The notes under the pieces are model-generated. The model was not told where the DNA came from, did not search any database, and worked only from the letters and a program-made list of their open reading frames with translations. From Notamacropus eugenii (taxonomy: Eukaryota > Chordata > Mammalia > Diprotodontia > Macropodidae), in assembly GCF_028372415.1 (NCBI RefSeq), contig NC_092875.1, positions 32,754,817-32,818,816 on the forward strand: a stretch of 64,000 bases of DNA, in the 5' to 3' direction. Both the position numbers and the translations under genes were made by a program. Positions 10,401 to 19,455 of this stretch are shown here, piece after piece (positions within the stretch are counted from its first letter, which is position 1; the number at the start of each line of letters is the position of its first letter).

Positions 10401-12798
10401 AGTTGTTCAAAAGTACAATGGGTTGCCTTGGGAGGTAATGATGTGCCCATAGCTAGAGGTCTTCAAGATAGGTATGGATACCACTTAATAAGCATAGAGG
10501 AGACTCTTAGCTAGGGATGTAATGGATGAGATGACATCTGAGATCCTTTCTGTCTCTGAGATTCTACTGTTCTCTCAGTCTTTCCAGATTTCTTCCAAGA
10601 CTCTTCCCTCAGACCTTTCTCCAAAAATGTTTAACCAAATAAGGGAGAGGAGTGATGACAAAAGCTAAAACGTAATTTTTCAAATCCATGAAATTGAAGT
10701 TTTCACATGAACAAAATCAGTGCAGCTAGAATAAGAAGAGCAGCAATCAATTTGGGGAACATTTTTTTTTGCAACAATATCTCTGATAAGTATCTAACTA
10801 GCAAGGTATATAAGGAACTAATACAAATGAAACAAAACCAAGAGCCATTCCCCAGTGTTAGTGGCCAAAAGATGTGAATAAATAATTGTCAAAAGAACTG
10901 CCAACTATAAGCAACAATATGGATGGCTCTGAATCATTTGTAATAAATGAATATCAAAACCATTCCCCACTCTCTTACTCAAGTTCACCTTGTGATTTTC
11001 CTCTAATGTTCCCTAACTTCTCTTTCCAAATTGTCCCTGTAACTCAACATCTCTTTCTATCAATCTCCTCTAGTCTCTCCTCCAAAACTCTCACCTCCAA
11101 TCCCTTTCCACAACTTTTTCCCTTCAATCTCAACCCCAATCAATTGTCTAAATACCCACAAATCTTTTCTTCCCCTGTTCCATTATCCTATTCCCCTGAA
11201 GGGGGAATCTAGAAGGTATCTCCACCCCCAGACTCCAGTTCTGTGGTTACTGTAGGAGTTCCCACTTCTTACATACCTTTTATTCTTAGGATGCCCAAGA
11301 AGAATCAGGCATATAGAGTATGAGCTCACCTGATGAACACACCAAGTGTTTGCAACCCTTCTTGGCCACCTGTGGAAAGAAGAAAAAGAAAGCCAGGCAC
11401 TCTTCACTTGTCAGGACTTACATGTGGTGATGTGGAAGCATGTGGAATTTACGTATGAGATACTGACCTTTTCAGTCACACATACATACACACTCATGAA
11501 GGACACAAATGAACACACTCTTTTAAAAAAAATTTATATCTTTTGTTTTTACATCACCTTCATTTTTTAATATATCCCTTCCCATTCCCTTTCCTAGTCT
11601 CTTGTACCAAAAAAGAAAAAAAAAGAAAAGAAAAAGAAAAAAATCAGGTAAAATTAACCAACACATCACCCAAGTCTGATAGTTTAGACTCATAGTCCCC
11701 TACCTCAAAAATAAGAGAGGTATAGTCTTGTACACATGGGAAAACACACTCTTACCCAGCCACGTGCATTTATTATCTTTACTATACCCCTCCCTACTCC
11801 AAATATGCCTGGTGAGCATCATTTTAAGCCTCAAGGACATAGGTTAAAGTATTCTCCAATAAGTGGTCCCTAGTCTCTCCCATACACATAGCCCAAGGGA
11901 AGAAAGAGACCATAGTATCCTAGGCTTCAAGTTTGAAGGGACCTTAGAGACCATCTAGTCTAACCTTCTTAGTTGACAGTTGAGGAAGCTGGAAACTGAG
12001 GCCTAGAGAGATAAGATGATTTATTCAGTATCATGTAGGCAGTCATAATAAAGTCATGAATTTAGAGATCATCTTGCTCACCTCCCCCATTTTACAGTTA
12101 AAGAAACTGAGGCCAAGAGAGGTGAAATGACTTGTCCAAAGTCACACAAGGAGTACATACTGGAGCTGGTATTTACATAATAGTCCTCTCATTACATAGT
12201 GTGGCATTTTGGAGGGGAGAAGAGAACTGGGAAGACTTAGAAGGAAACTGACCTCTGTACTCTTCCTTGGGAAGAAGTGACCATGTTTTAAATCCTTAGA
12301 CATTCTACACCCTCACATAGCTTCCTAATCCCTAGGTATTGTCCTAGCTTCCCAACCCCTGCCCCCTAGGTCCCAGATACTAAGGAACACCACAGCCTCT
12401 CTGCCCCAGAACCTTTCAAGTCCGTTCACCCTGGGATGGGAGTCTAACTGGATCAAGGGAAGCCGGAGCTCTGAACACCTCCCAAACTATCCACCCGCAC
12501 AGACTCCCTCCCTAGATCCCTTTATGCCAGACATCTTTTTCCCTCTCACCCAAAATCTTTATTTCTCCCTTCCTGCCTGGACACCTTAAAACCTGTCCTC
12601 CAGACCAAAGTCCCTCACCTCCTGGCAGAAGTGTCCTATGCCCCTGATCTTGAAGGAGCCAGTAGGCTGAACATTCTCGAGCTTCAGGAAGACAGTAGTG
12701 CCTGCAATCACAGAGAGCACAGAGCTTTCCAGGAGAGGGGTGGCAATATGGAGATGCTTCTGTTCCTTGAGATTGTTATTCTGAGAACAGTCCATCAT
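1256..12798 (-). CDS. SDSL: SDSL, serine dehydratase-like (complete, 7 coding exons, 331 aa)
   Basis: PLP-dependent fold-type II L-serine/L-threonine deaminase isozyme, expected in the cytosol. Joining the seven exons with GT-AG introns gives one open frame of 996 bases (331 aa plus stop; I recall human SDSL as 329 aa). The PLP Schiff-base lysine is residue 50 in SFKIRG, the asparagine loop SSGGNAG is at about 72-78, and the phosphate-binding tetraglycine loop GGGGL starts at 176. A CGGNN motif lies near the C terminus. Residue 74 is Gly, as in mammalian SDSL; SDS enzymes carry Ala here. The start is the first of two adjacent ATGs, 10 bases inside the exon after a TTTTTCAG acceptor, so an untranslated first exon must lie upstream. 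The sequence looks intact and functional. SDSL is known to be less active than SDS; that is family knowledge, not visible here. Confidence 0.96.
1450..2063. repeat. SDSL intron 6, with a MIR-type SINE at about 1,604-1,843
   Basis: A plus-strand SINE runs from gctaggtggtacagtgg through the CORE to the 'aatgctagctattattatt' end. The remaining sequence shows nothing recognisable. Confidence 0.65.
2064..2188 (-). CDS. SDSL: SDSL coding exon 6
   Basis: 125 bases encoding SLAKCLGAKTVCARALE through DDEEAIQAIERFL. The acceptor is GCTCCCCCCAG and the donor G|GTGAGT, phase 1. The frame differs from the long ORF over this stretch, so it is easily missed. Confidence 0.94.
2189..2675. repeat. SDSL intron 5, with two MIR-type fragments
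   Basis: About 2,270-2,470 is a plus-strand MIR-like copy (ttagttgtgtgaccttagg). About 2,520-2,640 is a second fragment with the 'accatctagtccaacc...tgaggcccagagaagg' signature. Confidence 0.6.
2676..2903 (-). CDS. SDSL: SDSL coding exon 5
   Basis: 228 bases encoding EGHSSMIHELK, the tetraglycine loop SVGGGGLLAGVV, the VPIIAMETRGAD strand and LVTLPDIT. The acceptor is TGTCTCTAG and the donor AG|GTGAGC, phase 2. Confidence 0.96.
2904..3851. repeat. SDSL intron 4: trinucleotide repeats and SINE pieces
   Basis: A (CAC/CCA)n run lies at about 2,940-2,983. A SINE fragment follows at about 2,995-3,105, then an old repeat of the 'aagcacctactatgtgcta' family at about 3,107-3,255. A (GAT/GAC)n run lies at 3,351-3,388 and a MIR-like copy at about 3,395-3,590. 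I see nothing recognisable from 3,590 to 3,851. Confidence 0.6.
3852..3940 (-). CDS. SDSL: SDSL coding exon 4
   Basis: 89 bases encoding VWDDANLKAQELVK through HPFDHPLV plus two bases of Trp150. The acceptor is TTTTCCTGTAG and the donor TG|GTAACT, phase 2. It is one codon shorter than the SDS counterpart (92 bases), the only internal length difference between the paralogues. Confidence 0.93.
4345..4572 (+). mobile_element. LINE-1 3' end fragment (marsupial type)
   Basis: Sequence such as 'gaatgttactgtgctgtaa' and 'ctatgaactgatgcagagg' matches the end of marsupial L1 ORF2 and its 3' UTR. It is diverged and non-coding, and it directly abuts the start of a different L1 copy at about 4,575. Confidence 0.6.
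4575..5770 (+). mobile_element. LINE-1 5' end: 5' UTR and broken ORF1
   Basis: The fragment starts with 'gggggaagagccaagatggc'. The CAAGATGGC core at 4,586-4,594 matches the YY1 site known at the start of L1 promoters. A GC-richer 5' UTR follows. ORF1 begins at ATG 5,231 (MPRKGEKNKTIEGYF) and soon meets a stop. Coiled-coil sequence rich in Glu and Lys reappears in shifted frames at 5,405-5,525 and 5,556-5,765 (KNRLTQLAKEVQKANEE). There is no ORF2. Keeping the 5' end while losing the rest is unusual for L1, which is normally 5'-truncated. Confidence 0.75.
5972..6195 (+). repeat. MAR1-type CORE-SINE
   Basis: CORE (ttattagctgtgtgaccc) plus the RTE-like 3' tail ending 'tcaaacatgactgaaatgattgaacaac'. 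It lies in SDSL intron 3. Confidence 0.75.
6196..8353. repeat. Rest of SDSL intron 3: old SINE fragments and AT-rich sequence
   Basis: MIR-like copies lie at about 6,340-6,690 (plus), 7,225-7,440 (minus-type layout) and 7,970-8,120. About 6,740-6,935 belongs to the 'cacaggggatacaaagaaaggc' old repeat family. About 7,850-8,000 is a TAT/ATT-rich tract. I see no exon in 6,940-7,220 or 7,440-7,720. Confidence 0.5.
8354..8493 (-). CDS. SDSL: SDSL coding exon 3
   Basis: 140 bases encoding the GNAGVAAAYASRKLGV region through GAEVQVVGK (residues 74-120). The acceptor is CTTCTGCAG and the donor AAG|GTAATG, phase 0. It is the same length as the SDS counterpart. Confidence 0.95.
8494..9904. repeat. SDSL intron 2, first part
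   Basis: About 8,740-8,900 is a MIR-like SINE and 8,940-9,175 an old repeat of the 'tttattaagcacctactatgtg' family. From 9,175 to 9,900 I recognise nothing: the sequence is non-coding, without clear repeats or splice-flanked frames. Confidence 0.45.
9905..10585 (+). mobile_element. CR1/L3-type LINE 3' fragment, split by a younger repeat
   Basis: Signature phrases 'actgagggaactgagaatgtt' and 'aatgggttgccttgggagg' followed by 'gaggtcttcaagata' match the 3' portion of CR1-clade LINEs. A repeat of the 'cagtaagcatttattaagtg' family at about 10,190-10,305 interrupts it. No reading frame survives. Confidence 0.6.
10670..10970 (+). mobile_element. LINE-1 ORF2 3' fragment
   Basis: Text resembling late L1 ORF2 ('aaccaagagccattccccag', 'gtggccaaaagatgtgaat') is diverged beyond translation. 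Confidence 0.5.
10971..11205. other. Pyrimidine-rich tract near SDSL exon 2
   Basis: A 235-base plus-strand run is dominated by C and T with short CTC/TCC blocks but no strict period. On the SDSL transcript this is a purine-rich stretch starting about 125 bases past the exon 2 donor. I recognise no repeat family. Confidence 0.4.
11330..11369 (-). CDS. SDSL: SDSL coding exon 2
   Basis: A 40-base exon encoding VAKKGCKHLVCSS plus the first base of Gly74. The acceptor is TTTCCACAG and the donor G|GTGAGC, phase 1. It is too short to stand out as an ORF; it was placed by homology and by its 40-base twin in SDS. Confidence 0.94.
11370..12618. repeat. SDSL intron 1 (within the coding region)
   Basis: About 11,520-11,740 is A/T-rich with an A/G-rich block and may be a LINE 3' tail. 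About 11,925-12,190 holds two MIR-like copies ('gggaccttagagaccatctagtc', 'actgaggccaagagaggtga'). From 12,190 to 12,618 the sequence is C/T-rich and shows no recognisable repeat. Confidence 0.45.
12619..12798 (-). CDS. SDSL: SDSL coding exon 1
   Basis: Encodes residues 1-60, from MMDCSQNNN to HFCQE, including ATPLLES and the PLP lysine motif SFKIRGIGH. The exon begins at 12,808 with 10 bases of 5' UTR. The donor is GAG|GTGAGG, phase 0. Confidence 0.95.
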
Positions 12799-12808
12799 GG
12801 AGTCCCAC

Positions 12809-13584
12809 CTGAAAAACCTGACCAACAAAAAGACAGACCAAGTCAACCAAGAATGGAACCGCCAGACACACAATGGACAACAGGGAGAACCTTCCTGGCC
12901 CAGCCCACTTCAGGCTCCTTCTAATTCTAGCCTAGCTGCTCACTGTCTGGATGACCTTGGCTCTGAGCCTCAGTTTCCTCCCCTGTAGAATATGGGGGAG
13001 GGGGGGGAGAGTCTCCAAGTTCTGTTCCAGTTCTAAGAGTCTGTGATTTTACATGAAAAGGCAGGAGAAGCAGAAAGGAAGGCATGGAAGGAAGCAGAGA
13101 AAAAAGACAAAGGAATGAGGGAAAGACATGGATTGGGGTAATAGAGTCAGAACTGGACTTGAAGTCAGGAGAACCAGGTTCAGATCTTAGATTTGCCAGT
13201 CATTACTTGTGTGTCCCTGGGAAAGTCAGTTTCCCTCTCTGGATCTCAATTCCTCCTTTTAAAATGGAGAAAGTTGGAGTAGATGATTCCTAAAATTCCT
13301 TTCAGGAACTGGTCTCAGTTTAAGCCAGGAAGACTTGCCTTCAAGTTCAACCTTTCATTCATGTGACCCTGAGCAAATCACTTAATCTTTTACTGTTCTA
13401 AGAAACGCTCCAGACTGTAAGACTCCACTGTGCAGGGAAAGTGCCAGCTGCACTGCAGAGGGAATTGGCTTGTCTAAGAGTCCCCTAAAACTAGGAAATC
13501 ATAGGTCCAATCCCTGGGCCAGTGCCTCTGATCCTAAGAGGGGAAATGGAAGAGATCATTAGATAGTAGAGGCAAGAGATCAGA
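12809..13584. other. Sequence upstream of SDSL coding exon 1
   Basis: This is part of the SDSL 5' UTR intron. SINE fragments lie at about 12,940-13,050 and 13,130-13,300, with a possible third at 13,315-13,400. A short G run lies near 12,998. No TATA box or clear donor can be picked with confidence. Confidence 0.4.
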
Positions 13585-13649
13585 GAAACAGAGTGCATGG
13601 AGAGAGACAGAGATGGAGAGTTAACAGAGACAGAGAGACAGAAAAAGAC

Positions 13650-13688
<39 letters not shown>

Positions 13689-13915
13689 AAGAGAAACAAA
13701 GGCAAAAAGACAGACAGAGAGACAGAGGCAAACAGAGGCCAACAAAGGAGGACAAGAGATGGAAAGAGAGACAGACAGAGACAGAGGCAGACAGAGGAGG
13801 GAGAGAGACAGAGACAGAGAAAAAGAGACAGAAGAGGAAAAGGGAAGAAGGAGAGAGTTCAGAAGAAGAATGCAACAACAGGGAAGGGGTGAGATAGAGA
13901 GAGGGCAAGAGGACG
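13585..13915 (+). repeat. Purine-rich (GAGACA/GA)n tract
   Basis: About 330 bases of GA, GAGACA and GAGGCA units include a pure (GA)n run near 13,656-13,685. Long open frames here on both strands are low-complexity artefacts. Confidence 0.85.
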
Positions 13916-14009
13916 GACTAAGAAAGAATCCTGGGAGATGAAAAACTGACCGCTCCACACAGCAATCACTGCAGGGGTCAGGAAAATCCAAAGGTCCAGG
14001 GGTCCCTAA

Positions 14010-14300
14010 GAGACCTCCTCCCGAACCTCTTCAGTTGTGGGTATCCTGACCTGCCCCCCTGGGTTGCCTTCCCATTTCAGAGGGATCCTGGAGGCTGGTT
14101 CCTGTGGCTTTGCTTCCCACAGACTCCAGGTCCCAGGCTCCCCTCTCCCACAGCCTTGGTCCCTCCCCTGTGGGCTCAGGCACAGCCCCTATGTGGCCTT
14201 TTCTGCCTGGAGATTTGAATGGCTCAGAACCAAGGTCTCCCTCCCCCATCTGCACTAGGAGCCAAGAGCCCAGACCAGAGTGGGGAAGGAACCACCTCAT
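14010..14300. promoter_or_regulatory. Low-repeat GC-richer island; candidate SDSL first exon or promoter
   Basis: Between the purine tract and an L1, this stretch carries no recognised repeat. SDSL needs an untranslated exon upstream of 12,808. On the minus strand, donor-like GCAG|GTCAGG lies at about 14,050 and GCG|GTCAGT near 13,950. Neither is a strong consensus and no TATA box is seen, so this is only a candidate. Confidence 0.3.
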
Positions 14301-14304
14301 ACAA

Positions 14305-15715
14305 GTAAAAGATCCTAACAGTTCTAGATCTCAAATTACACCACAAAGAAGTCATAACTCCACAATTTGGTAATGATTAAAAAATAGAGTGATCATTGGA
14401 GCAGATCAGAGGCACACCATACAGAAGTAAGCAAACATAGCAGCATGATTTTTAGTAATCCCAAGACCCCAGTTCCTGGGGTAAAGACTCACAATTAGAC
14501 AAAAACTGCTGGGAAAACTGGAAAGAAGCAGTTTGATAGAAATTGGCATTAGACCAACATCTCATACTGAATACCAAGAGAAACTCCAAATGGGTGCATG
14601 ACTTGGACTTTTAAAACAGAGCCATCAGCACATTGGAGGAGCAAGGACAAATAACTTCTTAGATCTTTGGATAGGGGAATAATTCACAGCCAAGCAAGGA
14701 ATAGAGAGGTTCACAGAAAATTAAAAGGACAGTTTTGATTATGGAAAATGGAAAAGGGTTTGCACAAACAAATCTAACACATAAAATTAGAAGGGAAACA
14801 GGTAACAAGTTGGGGGAAAAACTTTGTAGTAAGTTTCGCCAGTGAAGGTCTCCTCTCCAAGATATATGAGTCATCAGTTCAAATTTACAGGAACAAGAGG
14901 CGTCGCCCAGTAGATTAGAAGACAAAGGATATCTATCAGCAGGCAGTTTTCAAAGGAAAAAAATCCAAGTTATCAGTAATCATATGAAAAAATGCTCCAA
15001 CTCTCTACTAATTAGAGAAATGTTGATTAAAGCAACACTACGGTTCTTCCTTGCACCCAGTTGACTGACAAAGGTGACCAAAAAAAGTAAATAATAGATG
15101 GTAGAGGGCTAAGGGAAAACAGGCACATTAATGCATTGTTCATGGAGCCGTGAATTGGTCCAGACATTCTGGAAAGGAATTTGGAAGTGTGCCCCAAAAG
15201 TCACTAAACTGTGATCCAACTATATAATTTCTAGGTTTGTACCCCTAAAAAGATCAAAGAAAGAAGAAAAATAACCATATGTTCAAAATATTTCGACTCT
15301 TTTCATAACAATCCCCAAACTGGAAACTAAGAGAGTATCCACTTAATGTGGAAGGAGTCAAAGTAGATACTTTGTAACCAGAAAGTTCAAATCCACTCTT
15401 CAGACACTTAGTAGCTGTATGACCCCAGGCAAGTCATTTAACTTCTCTGTGCCTCAGTTTCCTCATCTACAAAGAGGAATTTACATCCTCATGTAAAATC
15501 AGGATAACCATAGTACCTACCTTCCAGGGTTATTGTGAAGATAAAATGACATAATGTTTGTAAAGTATTCTCCCCTTAAAACGCAATGCAAATACCACCA
15601 TTATTTGTGTTATTATTTATTATTTCATAAGAAATAGTGAAATAGTTTCACAGGAAATTGGGAAGACCTTTATGAGCTGATTCAGAGTAAAGTGAGTAAA
15701 ACTAGAACAATTTAG
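14305..15715 (+). mobile_element. LINE-1 ORF2 C-terminal part and 3' UTR, split by a SINE
   Basis: The sequence follows late marsupial L1: 'acaaaaactgctgggaaaac', 'agaccaacatctcatactga', 'attaatgcattgttcatgg', 'gatccaactatataatttct'. A SINE interrupts it at about 15,346-15,615. It resumes with 'cataagaaatagtgaaatag' and 'atgagctgattcagag'. It is many times broken and non-coding. Confidence 0.7.
15346..15615 (+). repeat. MIR-type SINE inside a LINE-1
   Basis: CORE 'ttagtagctgtatgacccca', 'cctcagtttcctcatctac' and the 'gtacctaccttccagggtta' end are visible. Its position inside L1 text makes it younger than that L1 copy. Confidence 0.7.
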
Positions 15716-16025
15716 ATAATTACAGTCATCTCTTCCACATCTCCGGAGTTAGGGGCATGCTGCCCCTGTGATCTGGAAAATCTGTGTAAATATTTTTTAC
15801 CTTCCCTTTATACCAGAGAAATTGAATTTTTTCTTTTTCTTTTATGGGAGGTTTACAGGACCTTATTGTAAAATTTGGGGTAAGTATTTGGCTATAGGCT
15901 CTTATCATCCTGTGTTGTCCTGTGGGGTTTGCATAAAACTCCCCAAAAATTCCCATTTAAGTTCTTATGCCGACCCACAATATATGGAAACTCCATGGGA
16001 TACCTGTTTAGGGTTTAAGAGTTTA
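15716..16025. other. Unassigned sequence, possibly an old DNA transposon end
   Basis: It begins 'tacagtcatctcttccacat' and has 'ggggcatgctgcccc' (a short palindrome) and 'gatctggaaaatctgtg', which reminds me of mariner/Tigger-like ends. No matching inverted end is visible at the other side, so I leave it unassigned. Confidence 0.25.
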
Positions 16026-16800
16026 GGGGCCACTAGGTAGTGCCATAGTACACAGAGTAACAAGCCTGGAGTCTTGGAGAGATCTGAGTTCAGTTTCAGC
16101 CTCAGACACTAACTACCTGTGTGAACCTGTACAAGAGTCCCTAACCTATTTGCCTCAGTCTTCCTATTTGTAAAATGAGGATAATAATAGCACTTGCCTC
16201 CCAGAGTTGTTGTGAGGATCAAATGGGATAATAATTGATAATTATTGCAAAGTGCCCGAGGACTTCACAGGAGATAGACAAGGAGAAAGAAATTATATAT
16301 GGAAAAGGGGGAAGAAAATCCTTCCCTATAGATTTAGAAATAGAAAGGACCTTATAAACCATCTAATCTAATCCCTTTGTTTTACAGATAGGGAAACTGA
16401 GGTTTAGTGAGATTAAGTGAGTTGTCTATAGTCAAAGAGCTGGTAGTGATCAAAAGCAGGATTTAAACCCAGTATTTTAATCACTCCACATACATTGGAC
16501 CTAAAACAGGGAGGGATGCGTAAACAGCCCTAAGCGAGAAGAGCAGCGATCAGTTAAACAAGAAAGCCTTGAACTGAAGCAGCAACATTGTGGTGATCTA
16601 CAAGGCTATTTTTGTGGATGATTAGATACCTACATCCTATCATCCCCTTTCCAGGAAATCTTAAAGGTCATACTGCCCATGAATGAAGCAGGTCATCTGA
16701 CTCTTTGGTCCAGAACACAGCATTGTTTCCCAGAACTGTCACTGGAATATCTTTTGGAAGGAGAAGGGGAGAAGCCAGGAACCTCTGAAGATAGCTTGTA
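16026..16800. repeat. Intergenic SINE copies and unrecognised sequence
   Basis: About 16,026-16,265 is a plus-strand MIR-type SINE and about 16,325-16,480 a MIR-like copy in the other layout. From 16,500 to 16,800 nothing is recognised. Confidence 0.5.
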
Positions 16801-16804
16801 TGGT

Positions 16805-17120
16805 TGTCTACCCCATTAGAATGTGAGTGTTCTGAGAGCAGGAACAGTTTTTGCCTTTCTTGTTATATCCCTAGGACTCAGTCAGTCAATACATATTTTA
16901 CACCTACTGTGTGCTAAGGCATTGTGCTAAGCATCTGGGATACAATGCAAGGTTACAGTCTAATAGGTGAGACCCAGCATGCAAACTATGTCCGAACAAG
17001 CTACACACAGGATAGCCGGAGATGATCAACAGAAAAGAGACACTAGAATGAAGAGAGGTTGGGAAAGTCTTCTTGTAGAAGGTGGGATTTTAGCTGGGAT
17101 TTGAAGGATGTTCCAGGCAC
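16805..17120 (+). repeat. L2 3' end and an old repeat of the 'cctactgtgtgctaagg' family
   Basis: About 16,815-16,880 reads 'tagaatgtgagtgttctgag...ggactcag', typical of an L2 3' end. About 16,885-17,120 is the recurrent 'cattgtgctaagcatctggg / gggattttagctgggatttg' repeat. Confidence 0.55.
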
Positions 17121-17345
17121 ATTGCTGTTCAGTCATTTCAGCCATGCCCAACTCTCCATGACCCCACTTGAGGTTTTCTTGGCAGAGATACTGGAGTGGT
17201 TTGTCATTTCCTTCTTCAGATCATTTTACAGATGAGGAAACTGAGGCAAACAGGGTGAAGTGACTTGCCCAGGATCACATGGATATCAAGTATCTGAGGC
17301 TGGATTGGAACTCTGGAAGAGGAGTTTTCCTGACTCCAGACCTAG
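17121..17345 (-). repeat. MAR1-type CORE-SINE, reverse orientation
   Basis: Reads 'tgttcagtcatttcagccatg' (the complement of the RTE-like tail), then 'atgaggaaactgaggcaaac' and the CORE complement. It is fairly complete. Confidence 0.75.
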
Positions 17346-17589
17346 TACTTTATTCACTGAGTATAGTAAGTGCTTAATAAAGGTTTGTTGATTGATTCTA
17401 CCCCTCCAGAGAGCTCTCTGGGGAGAAACTTTTTCCCTTGATGTAGATCAGTGCAGGTCTCTAACTTATAGTCTAAGACAGAGCCGGCATGTGTCATAGA
17501 TAAAGCTTGAACCCAGGTCTCTGTGGACTATTAGACCTGCTTCCTCTCCCCACTATTGCAAATTGCCAAGCTGCAAAAGGTGAACAAAG

Positions 17590-18350
17590 CTGATCTGGAG
17601 CTGTTAAAAAAATGTGGTATGTGAAGAATTCTGAAAATCGTGAAAAGACTTACGTGAACTGATGTAGAGGAGAGGAAGAAATCAAAAACAGAAAAACAAT
17701 ACGTAGAATAACTACAAATATGTCTATAACAACTACAAAGACAACTACAAATATTACAACACCACAGAGCATCAAAACTTAGGTCAAGACAACGGACAAC
17801 GCTGATGAATTTCAGTTAAAGCACTGCCTTTCTCCTGACGATGTGTGTTCGTCCTTCATTGCCGAAGACCACGCCTTCAGAGAAATGATGACATGACTTG
17901 CACTTGACTTTGTTTTGGGTGAGGGAGGGCTGTGCAGGTCACCAGCCTCACTTCTCCTCCAGAGCCATCTGAATACAGTGACCAGATATTCATCAGGATG
18001 ACTGGAAATGACCCAGGATGAGGCAATTGGGGTTAAGTGACTTGTCCAAGGTCACACAGCTAATGAGTGCCAAGTGTCTGAGGTGAGATTTGAACTCAGG
18101 TCCTCCTGACTCCTGCACTAGTGCTCTATCCACTGCACCAGCTAGCTGCCCTCTTCTGACAATAGGAAAACTATGAAAGAGGACATGGATTTGTGCTATT
18201 AGTCCCACCACACAAATCCTGTTTTAGGTGAGTTTGCTTGAATGTTTTCAGGGAATTTACTTTGGGGAGGGGTTGTCTGTGTAGTTGTTAGGCCAGCAAA
18301 AGGTATTAGCCAAAATTTATATTAAAACAGTTTTCTTCTAGAGCTGCTGT
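17590..18350 (+). mobile_element. LINE-1 3' fragment split by a composite SINE
   Basis: Left part about 17,590-17,839 ('gacttacgtgaactgatgta'). Right part about 18,152-18,350 ('gaatttactttggggagggg', 'tgtagttgttaggccagc') looks like the matching 3' UTR. The SINE at 17,840-18,151 lies between them. Confidence 0.5.
17840..18151 (-). repeat. Composite SINE: CORE head plus ~180-base tail
   Basis: In minus-strand sense it runs from gggcagctagctggtgcagt through the CORE to caattgcctcat, then into a ~180-base tail ending 'gaaggacgaacacaca'. TCTCCTGAC at 17,831-17,839 and TCTTCTGAC at 18,152-18,160 look like a 9-base target-site duplication with one change. This supports head and tail having moved as one unit. 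Confidence 0.75.
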
Positions 18351-18829
18351 CTTCTGGTCTCAGCCACCAGGTTTGGAGAGATGGAGGAAAGAAAGGGAAA
18401 GTCATAGAAAGATGCAAATCATAGATTTAGAGCTTGAAGGGAAGGTGGGGATCATCTAATCAAAATCTCCCATTATAGATGAGAAAACTGAGGTTCAGAG
18501 GTCACACAGTAAGTAAGCAGAGGTAAGATTTGATCCCAGATTTTCTGGCATTAGATTGTGATCTTCTCGAGGGCAGGGGCTATTTTTTGCCTCTTTTTGT
18601 ATCCCCAGTGCTTAATCCAATGCCTGGCACACAGTAGGTGCCTAATAAATGTTTAGTCATTCGTTGATAACTTGTTAATTGAACTATTAATTGATGGAGA
18701 ACTCTTTGAGTACAGGAGCTGTCTTTTCCCTTTCTTTGTATCCTCAGCACAAAGCACAGTTTCTGGCACATAGTAGGAGCTCAGTATATGTTTATTGAAT
18801 GGAATTGAATTAAGTCCATATCCAGCTTT
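18351..18829. repeat. Intergenic SINE and two L2 3' ends
   Basis: About 18,420-18,545 is MIR-like. About 18,550-18,660 and 18,690-18,800 are two successive L2-type 3' ends ('cttctcgagggcaggggct', 'cctggcacacagtaggtgcc'). Confidence 0.6.
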
Positions 18830-18971
18830 CTCATCTTGGAAGGAACTGCCAGACTGCCCATCCTCTCACCTTTGAGCTCAGAGAAATATAATCAAACAAA
18901 ATCTGAAGTCCCTAGTTCTGTTCCTCCCAACCTCAAACCACCCTGAAGTTGGGGCTACCCATAAGGCCCAA

Positions 18972-18978
18972 GACGTCA
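18972..18978 (+). promoter_or_regulatory. CRE-like motif GACGTCA
   Basis: A GACGTCA heptamer carries 7 of the 8 bases of a consensus cAMP response element. SDS is known to be induced by glucagon/cAMP in liver. A 7-mer has appreciable chance occurrence over this window, although CpG depletion makes it rarer. Confidence 0.25.
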
Positions 18979-19438
18979 CCTCCTTACTTCTCAACCACCT
19001 GCCCTCTTGAGCTTTGTGATCTCCAGAATAATTGGAGAACTTGCCCCTAACAAACTCTGTGGTGCTCTCTCCTTAGCTTCAGTTTTTTCTAATATAAGAG
19101 GGGTGAGGAGGGATTCCATATTTATTCACCTCTAAAGGCCCCTCTCAGCCCTGACATTCCAGTTTGGACATCCTCTGTTCTAAGGCCCTCCCCATTTCAC
19201 CATGACTAGGAAAGCTCTCTTGTATAAGCCCCAGGAGTTCCCAGCTATCAGCCTCTCTGTTGCAGCATGTCCAATTAGCCACTGCGTGGAGCCCTGCAAC
19301 TCTCCTAGACACAACCTCCAAGCCAAGCTGTGCCCAGGGACACAGACTGTGGCCCCCAAGGGGAAGATTCTAGGCCAAACAGGAACTGTCGGGCAGGCTT
19401 GCCTCAGGTCCAAACTGGACAGTTCTAGCTCCTTGGAG

Positions 19439-19453
19439 TTTGACCTTGTTTAC
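19439..19453 (-). promoter_or_regulatory. Adjacent FOX and nuclear-receptor half-site motifs
   Basis: The minus strand reads GTAAACAAGGTCAAA: GTAAACA is the FOXA consensus, overlapping ACAAGGTCA, an extended AGGTCA half-site of the ERR/LRH-1 kind. Both factor classes act in hepatocytes. Location in a low-repeat island raises interest; function is untested. Confidence 0.3.
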
Positions 19454-19455
19454 TG

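Larger units (their letters stand above)
18830..19455. promoter_or_regulatory. Low-repeat island between SDSL and SDS; candidate regulatory element
   Basis: About 620 bases with no recognised repeat lie between heavily repeated flanks, roughly 10.5 kb upstream of the SDS promoter. It holds a CRE-like GACGTCA (18,972-18,978) and, at 19,439-19,453, a juxtaposed nuclear-receptor and FOX motif. An ORF of 124 codons in it has no family resemblance. Enhancer function is inferred only. Confidence 0.35.

Noticed and set aside
13593-13991. Long open frames on both strands (up to 166 codons)
   Set aside because: They translate the GA/GAGACA purine tract into Arg/Glu or Ser/Leu repeats; low complexity with no gene signals.
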